Shown: piece by piece, positions 26,071-33,827 of the stretch | Layout of the letters: each line of letters begins with the position of its first letter | Numbering within the stretch: position 1 is the stretch's first letter | Origin: M3007 sp031425035 | GTDB lineage: Bacteria > Bacteroidota > Bacteroidia > Chitinophagales > Saprospiraceae | DNA: 64,000 nucleotides | NCBI GenBank assembly: GCA_031425035.1 | Contig: JANPIN010000124.1 | Coordinates: 1-64,000 of the forward strand | Direction: 5' to 3' | Notes under the pieces: generated by a model | Seen by the model: the letters and a program-made list of their open reading frames with translations, nothing else | What the model was told of the DNA's origin: nothing | Databases searched by the model: none | Position numbers and translations under genes: made by a program

Positions 26071-28206
26071 ATGCTCAACGTAAAAAACGAAGTGTTGGTC
26101 AGAGTCTACCTGGTGGCTGCCGTGGTAGTGCTGACGACGTTCGTCATCTTTGGGCGCTTATATCAACTGAGCGTCGTGCAGGCTCCCCGCTGGGAAGCCA
26201 AAGCCGACAGCCTGTTTATCAAATGGGTGGATGTGCGTGCCGATCGCGGCAATATTCTGGCCGATGACGGCAGTCTGCTGGCCACTTCGCTGCCTTTTTT
26301 CGATGTACACTTCGACATTAAAGCGGAAGGCCTGACCCAAGAAATGTTTGATCAAAATGTCGATAGCCTGGCGATGTTGCTGTCTACTTATGTGGATCAG
26401 CAGTATGTGGCCGGTGCGTATAAAGACTGGTTGGTCAGCCTGCGGCAGGCGCCGGATGATACCCGTGGTATTCGGTACATTCCGATTGCCCGCGACCTGC
26501 CCTACAGCAAAATGATGCTGCTCAAAAACTTTCCGATTTTCCGCCTCGGTCGCCGCGCCGGACTGATCGTGGAACAAAAACCGACCCGCGAACGGCCTTT
26601 CAAAATGCTGGCCCAGCGTACCATCGGTTACACCCGTGATGGCGCTTTACCAGTGGGTCTGGAAGGTAGTTTCGACAATATATTGGGTGGTTCGCTGGGC
26701 AAACAACTGCGCCTGCGCGTACCTGGCGATGTGTATATTCCGGTGGGCGATCTGGCGGAAATCGAACCCGAAGCCGGCAGCGACATCGTCACTACCTTAG
26801 ATATCAACATCCAGGATGTGGCCGAAAATGCCCTGCTGGACGCCTGCAAAACGCATAATGCCGACCACGGCTGCGCCATCGTGATGGAAGTGAAAACCGG
26901 CGCTATTCGGGCTATGGCCAACGTCGGCCGCACGCCGGATGGCTGGTGGGAAACGTATAACTACGCCGTCGGTGAACGCGTGGAACCGGGCTCTATGTTC
27001 AAACTGGCCTCCTTCATGGCTATGCTGGAAGACGGCTTTGTGGATGATTTCGACCAGAAAATCCCGGTTTTTAAAGGAAAAGTCAAGATTTACGACGAAG
27101 AACTCGTGGATGCCGTGCCGCATGGCCTGGATAGCATGACCATTCGCCAGGTTTTTGCCCAGTCCTCCAACGTGGGTACCGCAACGCTGGCTTTGAAAAA
27201 TTATAAGGCCCAACCAGCCGCTTTTGTACAGCATTTGCGTGATTTCGGTCTGGACAAGTCGACCAATATCGAACTCGGTGGCGAAGAAGATCCCATCGTC
27301 AAAGATCCGAACGACCCGAAAAGTGAATGGTCCGGCACCACCTTGCCCTGGATGAGCATCGGCTATGAGCTGCTGCTCACCCCGATGCAATTGCTTACTT
27401 TTTATAATGCCGTGGCCAATGGCGGCCGCATGATGAAGCCCTACCTCGTACAACGTACCGAACGTTATGGCGACGTGGTGAAACAGTTCAGTCCAACGGT
27501 GCTGAACCGCAGTATAGCCTCGAAACATACGATAGCCAAGGCCCAGGAACTGCTGCGCGCAGTGGTGACGGAGGGTACGGCCAAGGGCATTCGCAGCGAT
27601 AACTACGCCATTGCCGGTAAAACGGGTACTGCGCAGTTGAATTACCATAAGTTCCGCGCCAGCAAAGGCATTCGGCACCAGGCCGGTTTTTGCGGCTACT
27701 TCCCGGCGGATAATCCCGTGTATTCCTGCATCGTGGTCATCAGTGAGCCGGAGCGCGGCGGTTATCACGGGGCCGAGGTCGCTGCGCCGGTGTTCAAGGT
27801 CATTTCCGATAAGTGTTTCGCCATGAAGACGGAACTGCACGCGGCCATCAATGCGCAACCGGCTCCGAAATTGAAAACCGCTCAGTTGCCGCGCTACGAC
27901 GCCGGATCTAAAGCCGACCTGCGCGAATCCCTGAAATGGCTCAACCTCGATCACTTCGAACCCAGCGACCTGCCCGATTGGGCCGTGAGCCAGACCCGCA
28001 ATGATTCGCTGCTGCTGCTCAATCGTTTCGTTGGCGATAAAACGGTACCGAGTGTGGTGGGTATGGGTTTGAAAGACGCTTTATACATTCTGGAAAACCG
28101 AGGCTGCCGGGTACGGGTGGAAGGGGTCGGCAAAGTGCGACGACAAAGTCTGGCGCCGGGTAGCAGAGCGAGTGGCAATACGACCTGTGTACTGCAATTG
28201 GAATAA
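26071..28206 (+). CDS. ftsI: Peptidoglycan transpeptidase FtsI (PBP3) with PASTA domain
   Basis: A 711-residue class B penicillin-binding protein that crosslinks septal peptidoglycan. One N-terminal membrane span (about 8-30), a pedestal domain with RADRGNILADDG near 56-67, and the transpeptidase domain with active-site S308-M-F-K311, S365-S-N367 and K517-T-G-T520. A single PASTA domain closes the protein (about 652-711, TVPSVVGMGLKDALYILENRG). It works with FtsW, found downstream. No Shine-Dalgarno is obvious. Confidence 0.96.
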   Translation: MLNVKNEVLVRVYLVAAVVVLTTFVIFGRLYQLSVVQAPRWEAKADSLFIKWVDVRADRGNILADDGSLLATSLPFFDVHFDIKAEGLTQEMFDQNVDSLAMLLSTYVDQQYVAGAYKDWLVSLRQAPDDTRGIRYIPIARDLPYSKMMLLKNFPIFRLGRRAGLIVEQKPTRERPFKMLAQRTIGYTRDGALPVGLEGSFDNILGGSLGKQLRLRVPGDVYIPVGDLAEIEPEAGSDIVTTLDINIQDVAENALLDACKTHNADHGCAIVMEVKTGAIRAMANVGRTPDGWWETYNYAVGERVEPGSMFKLASFMAMLEDGFVDDFDQKIPVFKGKVKIYDEELVDAVPHGLDSMTIRQVFAQSSNVGTATLALKNYKAQPAAFVQHLRDFGLDKSTNIELGGEEDPIVKDPNDPKSEWSGTTLPWMSIGYELLLTPMQLLTFYNAVANGGRMMKPYLVQRTERYGDVVKQFSPTVLNRSIASKHTIAKAQELLRAVVTEGTAKGIRSDNYAIAGKTGTAQLNYHKFRASKGIRHQAGFCGYFPADNPVYSCIVVISEPERGGYHGAEVAAPVFKVISDKCFAMKTELHAAINAQPAPKLKTAQLPRYDAGSKADLRESLKWLNLDHFEPSDLPDWAVSQTRNDSLLLLNRFVGDKTVPSVVGMGLKDALYILENRGCRVRVEGVGKVRRQSLAPGSRASGNTTCVLQLE

Positions 28207-28249
28207 ATAACAATAAAAAACGCAAAAAACCAGCGCTAAATGAAACGCA

Positions 28250-28783
28250 ATGAAAATCCGAATCCTTGAATGGCTCTTTTTTAGTTGCTGGTTGATCGCA
28301 GTTCCATACCCGGCGGGTGCAGATATTTTGTCACCGGTAATAGCAGGTCAGCATGTTTTTACTTCCGGCACTTTATCAGGATCGGAAACGGCGAAGCCAA
28401 TGCAAATGGCAAAGAAGTTTGTCCATTGGAAAAGTCATACATTCAATTTGATAAAACAGCTTTTCCAAAAGAGGAAAAGTCCGGGCGGACAAAGAGGCTG
28501 GTTGATACTGGCGGTTGTTTTACTGTCCATTCTGGCTTTTATATTCCTCCTGTATGGAGGATTTGCTTTAGTAGTTGCGGCAATTATTTCATCGCTTGGA
28601 GACTCGACCGGGACTATAATCGGAATAGTTTTTCTCGGTTTATTGTTTCTGGCACTTGGAGCGGGTTGCATAGTGATAATTAAAAGAATTGCCAGAAAAC
28701 TACGCCGGTTAAAGCATGCCGGCGAAACGCCGGTGCAGACATTCCCGAAAAGACCGCCTTCGAAGAACGAGAAAGACAATTAA
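28250..28783 (+). CDS. Membrane protein of unknown function inserted in the dcw cluster
   Basis: A 177-residue protein with a signal-like N-terminus (about 8-25), a polar stretch (45-80), then two membrane spans (about 84-115 and 120-143) and a basic C-terminal tail (KRIARKLRRLKHAG; KRPPSKNEKDN). I recognise no family. The gene is clearly more AT-rich than the flanking ftsI and murE and uses different codons (AAA, ATA, TTT), a sign of later acquisition. Gaps to both neighbours are short (43 and 29 bp), so it is co-transcribed. A divisome role is possible by location only. Confidence 0.75.
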   Translation: MKIRILEWLFFSCWLIAVPYPAGADILSPVIAGQHVFTSGTLSGSETAKPMQMAKKFVHWKSHTFNLIKQLFQKRKSPGGQRGWLILAVVLLSILAFIFLLYGGFALVVAAIISSLGDSTGTIIGIVFLGLLFLALGAGCIVIIKRIARKLRRLKHAGETPVQTFPKRPPSKNEKDN

Positions 28784-28812
28784 GACTGACCAATTTAAAA
28801 ATTCAATAACGA

Positions 28813-30282
28813 ATGCCAACGCTTAACCAACTTCTTAAAGATGTCCAGATCGTGGACACCTACGGTGATCTCGCCGTAGAAGTTGGCTCTATCCTTTTCG
28901 ATTCCCGGCAGGTACAGCCCGGAGACGTGTTCGTAGCGGTCAAAGGCGCACAGGCAGATGGACATGCGTTCATTGACATCGCGATTAAAAATGGCGCAAT
29001 CGCCGTCGTGGCGAATGCGGGATCAAATAATTCCGCATTCCGCACTCCGCACTCCGTATTCGTCTTCGTGCAGGATTCAGCCGAAACACTGGGTCAAATG
29101 GCGGCTAATTATTACGACCGGCCTTCGGAACAACTCCAGCTGGTTGGCATAACGGGCACCAACGGCAAAACCACCACGGTGACGCTGTTGCACCAGTTGT
29201 TCAGCCGCCTGGGTTACCGCTGCGGACTAATCGGAACGGTGGAAAACCGCATTGGCGACTCTGTCGTGCCCAGCACGCATACGACCCCCGATGCCGTCCG
29301 CCTGCAAGCTTTACTGCGTGAAATGGCTGATGCCGGCTGTAGCCACGTGTTCATGGAAGTGAGCAGCCACGCAGTCCATCAGCGACGGATCGCCGGAGCC
29401 GTGTTTGCCGGGGCCGCTTTTACCAACCTGACCCACGACCACCTGGACTACCATACCACCTTCGCCGAGTACCGCGATGCGAAGAAAATGTTCTTTGACG
29501 ACCTGCCGGCCACCGCTTTTGCCCTGACCAATGTGGACGACCGCAACGGCCTGTTTATGCTGCAAAACAGCACGGCTCAGAAGTACACGTACGGACTGAA
29601 AAAACCCGCCGATTATAAAGCCAAGATCCTGGAAAACAGCCTGAACGGACTGTATCTCCAGCTGGACGGCGAAGCTTTTCACGCCCGCATGATCGGTGAA
29701 TTCAACGCTTATAACCTGACCGCCGCCTACGCCATCGCCCGTTTGCTGCAGGCCGATAAGTTACAGACGCTCACCGTATTAAGTGATCTGCAAGGCGCGG
29801 AAGGCCGTTTCGAATATGTCGCCCATCCCAGCAAACCGGATTGCATCGGTATAGTGGACTATGCCCACACGCCGGATGCCCTGGAAAAAGTGCTGGAGAC
29901 GATTCAGAAATTAAAGAAAAAGACCTCCAAAGTGGTCACCGTTGTGGGCTGCGGCGGCGACCGGGATAAGACCAAACGGCCGGTGATGGCCCATACCGCT
30001 GCCCGCTGGAGCGATCAGGTAATTCTGACCAGTGATAATCCGCGGACGGAAGAACCGGCGCAGATCCTGCGGGATATGGAAGTTGGCCTGGATGCGGAGG
30101 ATCTGAAAAAAGCCCTGACCATTGAGAACCGCGAACAGGCCATTAAAACGGCCGTTCGTTTGATCCAGGCAGGCGATATCGTACTGGTAGCCGGAAAAGG
30201 CCACGAAAAATACCAGGATATACAAGGCGTGAAATACCCCTTCGACGATAAAGCCATGTTGTGGAAATACTTTGAATCATGA
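28813..30282 (+). CDS. murE: UDP-MurNAc-tripeptide synthetase MurE (meso-DAP type)
   Basis: A 489-residue Mur ligase that adds meso-diaminopimelate to UDP-MurNAc-L-Ala-D-Glu in the cytoplasm. The ATP loop GTNGKTTT is at 115-122. The DNPR motif (TSDNPRTEEP, near 406-409) marks specificity for meso-DAP instead of Lys. The N-terminal domain contains an oddity: residues about 72-84 (SNNSAFRTPHSV) are encoded by four tandem heptamers (29030-29057), which looks like an in-frame repeat insertion. No murF follows in this cluster. Confidence 0.95.
   Translation: MPTLNQLLKDVQIVDTYGDLAVEVGSILFDSRQVQPGDVFVAVKGAQADGHAFIDIAIKNGAIAVVANAGSNNSAFRTPHSVFVFVQDSAETLGQMAANYYDRPSEQLQLVGITGTNGKTTTVTLLHQLFSRLGYRCGLIGTVENRIGDSVVPSTHTTPDAVRLQALLREMADAGCSHVFMEVSSHAVHQRRIAGAVFAGAAFTNLTHDHLDYHTTFAEYRDAKKMFFDDLPATAFALTNVDDRNGLFMLQNSTAQKYTYGLKKPADYKAKILENSLNGLYLQLDGEAFHARMIGEFNAYNLTAAYAIARLLQADKLQTLTVLSDLQGAEGRFEYVAHPSKPDCIGIVDYAHTPDALEKVLETIQKLKKKTSKVVTVVGCGGDRDKTKRPVMAHTAARWSDQVILTSDNPRTEEPAQILRDMEVGLDAEDLKKALTIENREQAIKTAVRLIQAGDIVLVAGKGHEKYQDIQGVKYPFDDKAMLWKYFES
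29030..29057 (+). repeat. Heptamer array inside murE
   Basis: ATTCCGC, ATTCCGC, ACTCCGC, ACTCCGT stand in tandem within the coding sequence; a fifth, decayed unit may follow (ATTCGTC). It encodes part of a stretch not expected in MurE between the N-terminal domain strands. Confidence 0.75.
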
Positions 30283-30420
30283 TCATGCACGGTTGTAGTG
30301 AATCCGTGCAGAGAGAACATAATAGTGGAGGACTATTATTTTGAGCAGGTTATAGGTGATGGAATATTGCCCGTAACCAAATTGAATCTTTCGGTTTTCG
30401 ATTAAATAGTTTTAACAGAA
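30283..30420 (+). other. murE-mraY gap with two hairpins
   Basis: Two perfect stems: TGCACGG/CCGTGCA (30286-30292 with 30304-30310, loop 11) and ATAATAGT/ACTATTAT (30319-30339, loop GGAGG), the second followed by TTT. They could reduce readthrough or set mRNA stability inside the operon. The GGAGG loop would hold a Shine-Dalgarno-like sequence, but no frame starts nearby. Confidence 0.45.
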
Positions 30421-31680
30421 ATGCTGTACCACCTTTTTGAATATCTGCGAAAAACGTATCCCGACTTACCGGGTGTAGGGTTGTTTCAGTACATCTCGTT
30501 CCGGGCTGGACTGGCGATGATTTTTTCGCTGATTATTTCCATGGTGATTGGCAAACGCATTATTAACTGGCTGCGGCATTTACAGATTGGCGAGACGATA
30601 CGCGACCTGGGACTGGCCGGCGAAAACCTCAAAGCGGGTACGCCAACCATGGGCGGTATCATCATTATTGCGGCCACCCTGGTGCCTTGTTTTTTATTCG
30701 CCCGCCTGGATAACGTATACATCCTGATCATGCTTTTTGCCACGATCTGGATGGCGAGTATCGGCTTTATTGACGATTATATTAAAGTGTTTAAAAAGGA
30801 TAAAAAGGGCCTGAAGGGCATATTTAAGGTGATGGGGCAGATCGGATTGGGCTTGATCGTTGGTATAACGATGCTGGTCAATGATGAAGTGGTGGTGCGC
30901 CTGGAACCGGCGGTGGCAGCGCAAAATGGCTACGAAGTAGTGGGTAAATCCTACGCAAAAGAGCGGGATTCTAATAATTACCGGGAAATGGTGCACGTAA
31001 AAGCGCCGATCACCAACGTACCGTTCTTTAAAAACAACGAACTCGACTATTCGCGGGTGCTGTGGTTTTTGGGGGACAATGCAAAAAGCATGGTCTGGCT
31101 GGTATTCGTGGTGATGACCATTTTCGTGGTCACGGCGGTCAGTAACGGCGCCAACCTGACCGATGGACTCGACGGACTGGCGACCGGTGTTTCGGCCATT
31201 GTCATCCTGGTGCTCGGCATTCTGGCCTACCTGAGCGGTAATGCGGTGGCGGCGGATTTCCTGAAAATCCTCTACATCCCGTATAGTGGCGAGCTGGTCA
31301 TTTTTTCGGCCTGTCTGCTGGGCGGCTGCATCGGATTTCTGTGGTACAATGCCTATCCGGCGCGGGTGTTCATGGGCGATACCGGTAGTTTGACCCTGGG
31401 CGGAATTATTGCGGCACTGGCTATTTTGATCCGTAAAGAATTACTGATTCCGCTTTTATGCGGCGTGTTTTTTATCGAGAGTGTGTCGGTGATTGCGCAG
31501 GTCTGGTATTTTAAATACACGAAAAGAAAGTATGGAGAGGGGCGCCGCATTTTACTGATGTCGCCTTTACACCATCACTATCAGAAAAAGGGGCTGCATG
31601 AAGTAACGATCGCGTTACGCTTCTGGATTGTGCAAATACTATTGGCCGTAGCGACGATTATTACTTTGAAAATACGATGA
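30421..31680 (+). CDS. mraY: Phospho-MurNAc-pentapeptide transferase
   Basis: A 419-residue polytopic inner-membrane enzyme that makes lipid I from UDP-MurNAc-pentapeptide and undecaprenyl phosphate. Family motifs: GTPTMGG at 73-79, the Mg-binding DDY at 118-120, NLTDGLDG at 245-252, FMGDTGSL, and the HHHYQKKG loop near 375. Compared with E. coli MraY it has an extra loop (about 154-212), which is common in Bacteroidota. The stop codon lies at the edge of the GxxExxY cassette. Confidence 0.96.
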   Translation: MLYHLFEYLRKTYPDLPGVGLFQYISFRAGLAMIFSLIISMVIGKRIINWLRHLQIGETIRDLGLAGENLKAGTPTMGGIIIIAATLVPCFLFARLDNVYILIMLFATIWMASIGFIDDYIKVFKKDKKGLKGIFKVMGQIGLGLIVGITMLVNDEVVVRLEPAVAAQNGYEVVGKSYAKERDSNNYREMVHVKAPITNVPFFKNNELDYSRVLWFLGDNAKSMVWLVFVVMTIFVVTAVSNGANLTDGLDGLATGVSAIVILVLGILAYLSGNAVAADFLKILYIPYSGELVIFSACLLGGCIGFLWYNAYPARVFMGDTGSLTLGGIIAALAILIRKELLIPLLCGVFFIESVSVIAQVWYFKYTKRKYGEGRRILLMSPLHHHYQKKGLHEVTIALRFWIVQILLAVATIITLKIR

Positions 31681-32232
31681 TCGGATGGAACGCGGATTTT
31701 ACGGATTGGACGGGTTGACACGGATTTAAAAAAAATACAACTAAGCTAATTACTTTATAAATCAAGAATTATGGAACTAAAACATAAGGGATTGACCGAC
31801 CAAATAATCAAAGCTTACTACGAAGTTTATAACGACATGGGGTACGGTTTTTTGGAAAAGGTTTATCAGAATTCAATGTATTTCGAGTTGTTGGATAGAG
31901 GGTTAAAGGTGGAAGCGCAAAAGAGTATTAATGTCTTTAGGAAAGGGAGATTGGTGGGAGAATATTATGCTGATTTAATCGTCAACGATGTCATTATACT
32001 TGAATTGAAAACGGCAGTTCAATTACTGGATGCTCACGAAAAACAATTGATCAATTATTTGAAAGCAACAAATATTGAAGTTGGTTTACTGTTCAATTTT
32101 GGAACTGAACCGGAATTCACCAGAAAATTATGGGATAATTCCCGAAAGAAACACAATCATGGACCAGAGTCAAACATCCAATAAAATCCGTTTTAATCCG
32201 TAAAATCCGTAAAATCCGCGTTCCATCCGGAT
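31681..32232. mobile_element. Inverted-repeat cassette carrying a GxxExxY gene (GGATGGNAACGCGGAT family, copy 2)
   Basis: A left arm (about 31681-31728) begins CGGATGGAACGCGGATTTTA, and a right arm (about 32183-32232) is its inverted copy. Both contain several ACGGATT-type units. Between them lies one gene. The element begins directly after the mraY stop and ends 18 bp before the murD ATG. Its outer core is shared with the empty palindromes at 22033-22126 and 48728-48806, so this looks like the gene-bearing form of the same repeat. Confidence 0.7.
31771..32184 (+). CDS. GxxExxY protein (PD-(D/E)XK nuclease-like)
   Basis: A 137-residue cytoplasmic protein. It shows the family signature G26-F-L-E29-K-V-Y32 and a nuclease-like core D68 ... 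E78-L-K80 within GEYYADLIVNDVIILELKTA. The family is widespread and multi-copy in Bacteroidota and some other phyla; its role is not established to my knowledge. It is AT-richer than mraY and murD on either side. The TAA stop lies inside the right arm of the surrounding inverted repeat, so gene and repeat travel together. It may be the protein that moves, copies or processes the repeat family (inference). Confidence 0.9.
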   Translation: MELKHKGLTDQIIKAYYEVYNDMGYGFLEKVYQNSMYFELLDRGLKVEAQKSINVFRKGRLVGEYYADLIVNDVIILELKTAVQLLDAHEKQLINYLKATNIEVGLLFNFGTEPEFTRKLWDNSRKKHNHGPESNIQ

Positions 32233-32250
32233 CGCGTTTGGAAAAAAATA

Positions 32251-33597
32251 ATGAAAAAACAAATCGTCATCCTTGGTTCCGGTGAATCCGGTGTAGGTGC
32301 AGCCATTTTGGCCAAGCACCTGGGGTACGACGTATTTGTATCGGATAAAAGCCCTATTCCGGAAAAATTCAAGGCAGAACTGCAGAAACACGGCATTGTC
32401 TACGAAGAAAATCAACATACACTGGCTAAAATTTTAAAAGCCAGGGAGATCATAAAAAGTCCCGGCATCCCCGAAAAGACGGAGGTAATGCAGCTGATCC
32501 GGTCCAAGAAAATCAACGTGATCGGAGAGATCGAGTTCGCCTACCGCCACGCCGGAAAATGCCGTATTGTCGCCATCACCGGCTCCAACGGCAAAACGAC
32601 CACGACGGAGCTGACCTATCACCTGCTGAAAACCGCCGGGTTAAACGTGCGCAAAGGCGGCAACGTCGGCAACAGTTTCGCCCGCATGGTCGACGAAGAC
32701 TGGGCGAAGAATAAAGAACAGGATGAAAGCCGGGTATTTGTACTCGAAGTCTCCAGTTTCCAACTGGATGATATACAGGACTTTCAACCGAAAATAGCCG
32801 TGCTGCTGAACATTACGCCCGATCACCTGGACCGCTACGAGTATAAAATGGAGAACTATGTGCGCTCCAAGTTTCGGATAACGATGAATCAGAAACGCGG
32901 CGACGTTTTTATTTATAATGGGTTTGATCCGGTGGTGCTGAGTGGTCAGACGACTTTGAGTCGTCGGACCACGGGCAGCCAGCCCAACCAGATTGCTATT
33001 CGCAAAAACTTCCTTAAAGATGGCCTGATAAAGATCAGCCAGCATGATTTTGATTTACGGGAAACGGCTTTACGCGGACCACACAATGCTTTCAACGCAG
33101 CTTGTGCTATTCGTACGGCTTTGTTACTCGGCGCGAACGCGAAGAAAATTCAGCAGGGACTGAACTCTTTCCAGACGCCGCCGCATCGCCTGGAAAAAGT
33201 GACCGAGGTAAAAGGCGTGACCTATATCAACGACTCCAAAGCGACCAACGTGGATTCGGTTTTCTATGCCCTGCAAGCCATGGAAACCCCCACCGTCTGG
33301 ATTGTCGGCGGACAGGATAAGGGCAATGATTACACGCCGCTGTTGCCCTGGGTGGAGAAAAAAGTGAAAGCCATTGTGTGTATGGGCCTGGATAATAGCA
33401 AGATTATCAGCGCCTTCGGGCCACTGCAAAAACCAACGGTAGAAACGCGCAGTGCGGAAGAAGCGGTTAAAAAAGCGACGGAATTAGCCGTCAATGGCGA
33501 TACAGTTTTACTCAGTCCGGCCTGCGCGAGTTTTGATTTATTCAAGAACTACGAGGACCGGGGCGATCAGTTCAAACAAGCAGTCAAAAACCTTTAA
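32251..33597 (+). CDS. murD: UDP-MurNAc-L-alanine:D-glutamate ligase
   Basis: A 448-residue Mur ligase adding D-Glu to UDP-MurNAc-L-Ala. It has the N-terminal Rossmann start ILGSGESGVGAAILAKHLGY, ATP loop GSNGKTT at 111-117, the NITPDHLDRY motif, NDSKATN and the C-terminal LLSPACASFDLFKNYEDRGD. An unusual stretch at about 231-241 (SGQTTLSRRTTGS) is encoded by a near-perfect palindrome (32942-32972), apparently an in-frame insertion in a surface segment. The rest is of normal length. Confidence 0.96.
   Translation: MKKQIVILGSGESGVGAAILAKHLGYDVFVSDKSPIPEKFKAELQKHGIVYEENQHTLAKILKAREIIKSPGIPEKTEVMQLIRSKKINVIGEIEFAYRHAGKCRIVAITGSNGKTTTTELTYHLLKTAGLNVRKGGNVGNSFARMVDEDWAKNKEQDESRVFVLEVSSFQLDDIQDFQPKIAVLLNITPDHLDRYEYKMENYVRSKFRITMNQKRGDVFIYNGFDPVVLSGQTTLSRRTTGSQPNQIAIRKNFLKDGLIKISQHDFDLRETALRGPHNAFNAACAIRTALLLGANAKKIQQGLNSFQTPPHRLEKVTEVKGVTYINDSKATNVDSVFYALQAMETPTVWIVGGQDKGNDYTPLLPWVEKKVKAIVCMGLDNSKIISAFGPLQKPTVETRSAEEAVKKATELAVNGDTVLLSPACASFDLFKNYEDRGDQFKQAVKNL
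32942..32972 (+). repeat. In-frame palindrome inside murD
   Basis: GTGGTCAGACGACT (32942-32955), loop TTG, and AGTCGTCGGACCAC (32959-32972) pair at 13 of 14 positions. It encodes GQTTLSRRTT, a stretch not expected in MurD. Confidence 0.7.
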
Positions 33598-33608
33598 ATA
33601 CGGAAGTT

Positions 33609-33755
33609 ATGACGACCATTCTTTTTTCGCAACCATTTCTCGTGCTGTTCGGGGTGATTTTGCTGATGGTTATTTTTAAAAGCCGCTTTCACAGCGCAAC
33701 GGAGTTTTTAGGGAAAATGAAGAAGAATAACCAGCAGGAACGCTCGAGGATTTAG
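33609..33755 (+). CDS. 48-residue single-span membrane microprotein between murD and ftsW
   Basis: The ATG at 33609 is 11 bp after the murD stop. The frame encodes 48 residues: one hydrophobic span (about 9-23, PFLVLFGVILLMVIF) followed by a basic C-terminus (KSRFHSATEFLGKMKKNNQQERSRI). Its tight spacing, membrane topology and position next to ftsW suggest a real gene co-transcribed with the division cluster, possibly a small divisome component like other one-span helpers. I know of no family for it. Gene finders with a length cutoff would miss it. Confidence 0.6.
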   Translation: MTTILFSQPFLVLFGVILLMVIFKSRFHSATEFLGKMKKNNQQERSRI

Positions 33756-33761
33756 ATGCAC

Positions 33762-33820
33762 CTCCCCAATAACCAATAACCAATAACCATTAACCACCCC
33801 AATAACCAACAACCAATAAC
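33762..33820 (+). repeat. CCAATAA heptamer array, before ftsW
   Basis: CCAATAA is repeated with variants (CCATTAA, CCAACAA) about seven times, ending 8 bp before the ftsW ATG. A shorter array of the same unit ends pheA and precedes the aminotransferase gene (53917-53941). Confidence 0.8.
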
Positions 33821-33827
33821 TAAAAAA

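Noticed and set aside
30319..30342. Operon terminator between murE and mraY
   Set aside because: The stem is AT-rich with only three T after it, and mraY follows closely in an essential operon; I keep it only as a hairpin.
31681..32232. Type II toxin-antitoxin or restriction module
   Set aside because: Only one gene is present, with a GxxExxY signature; no partner gene is near, and its PD-(D/E)XK-like core alone does not define a restriction enzyme.
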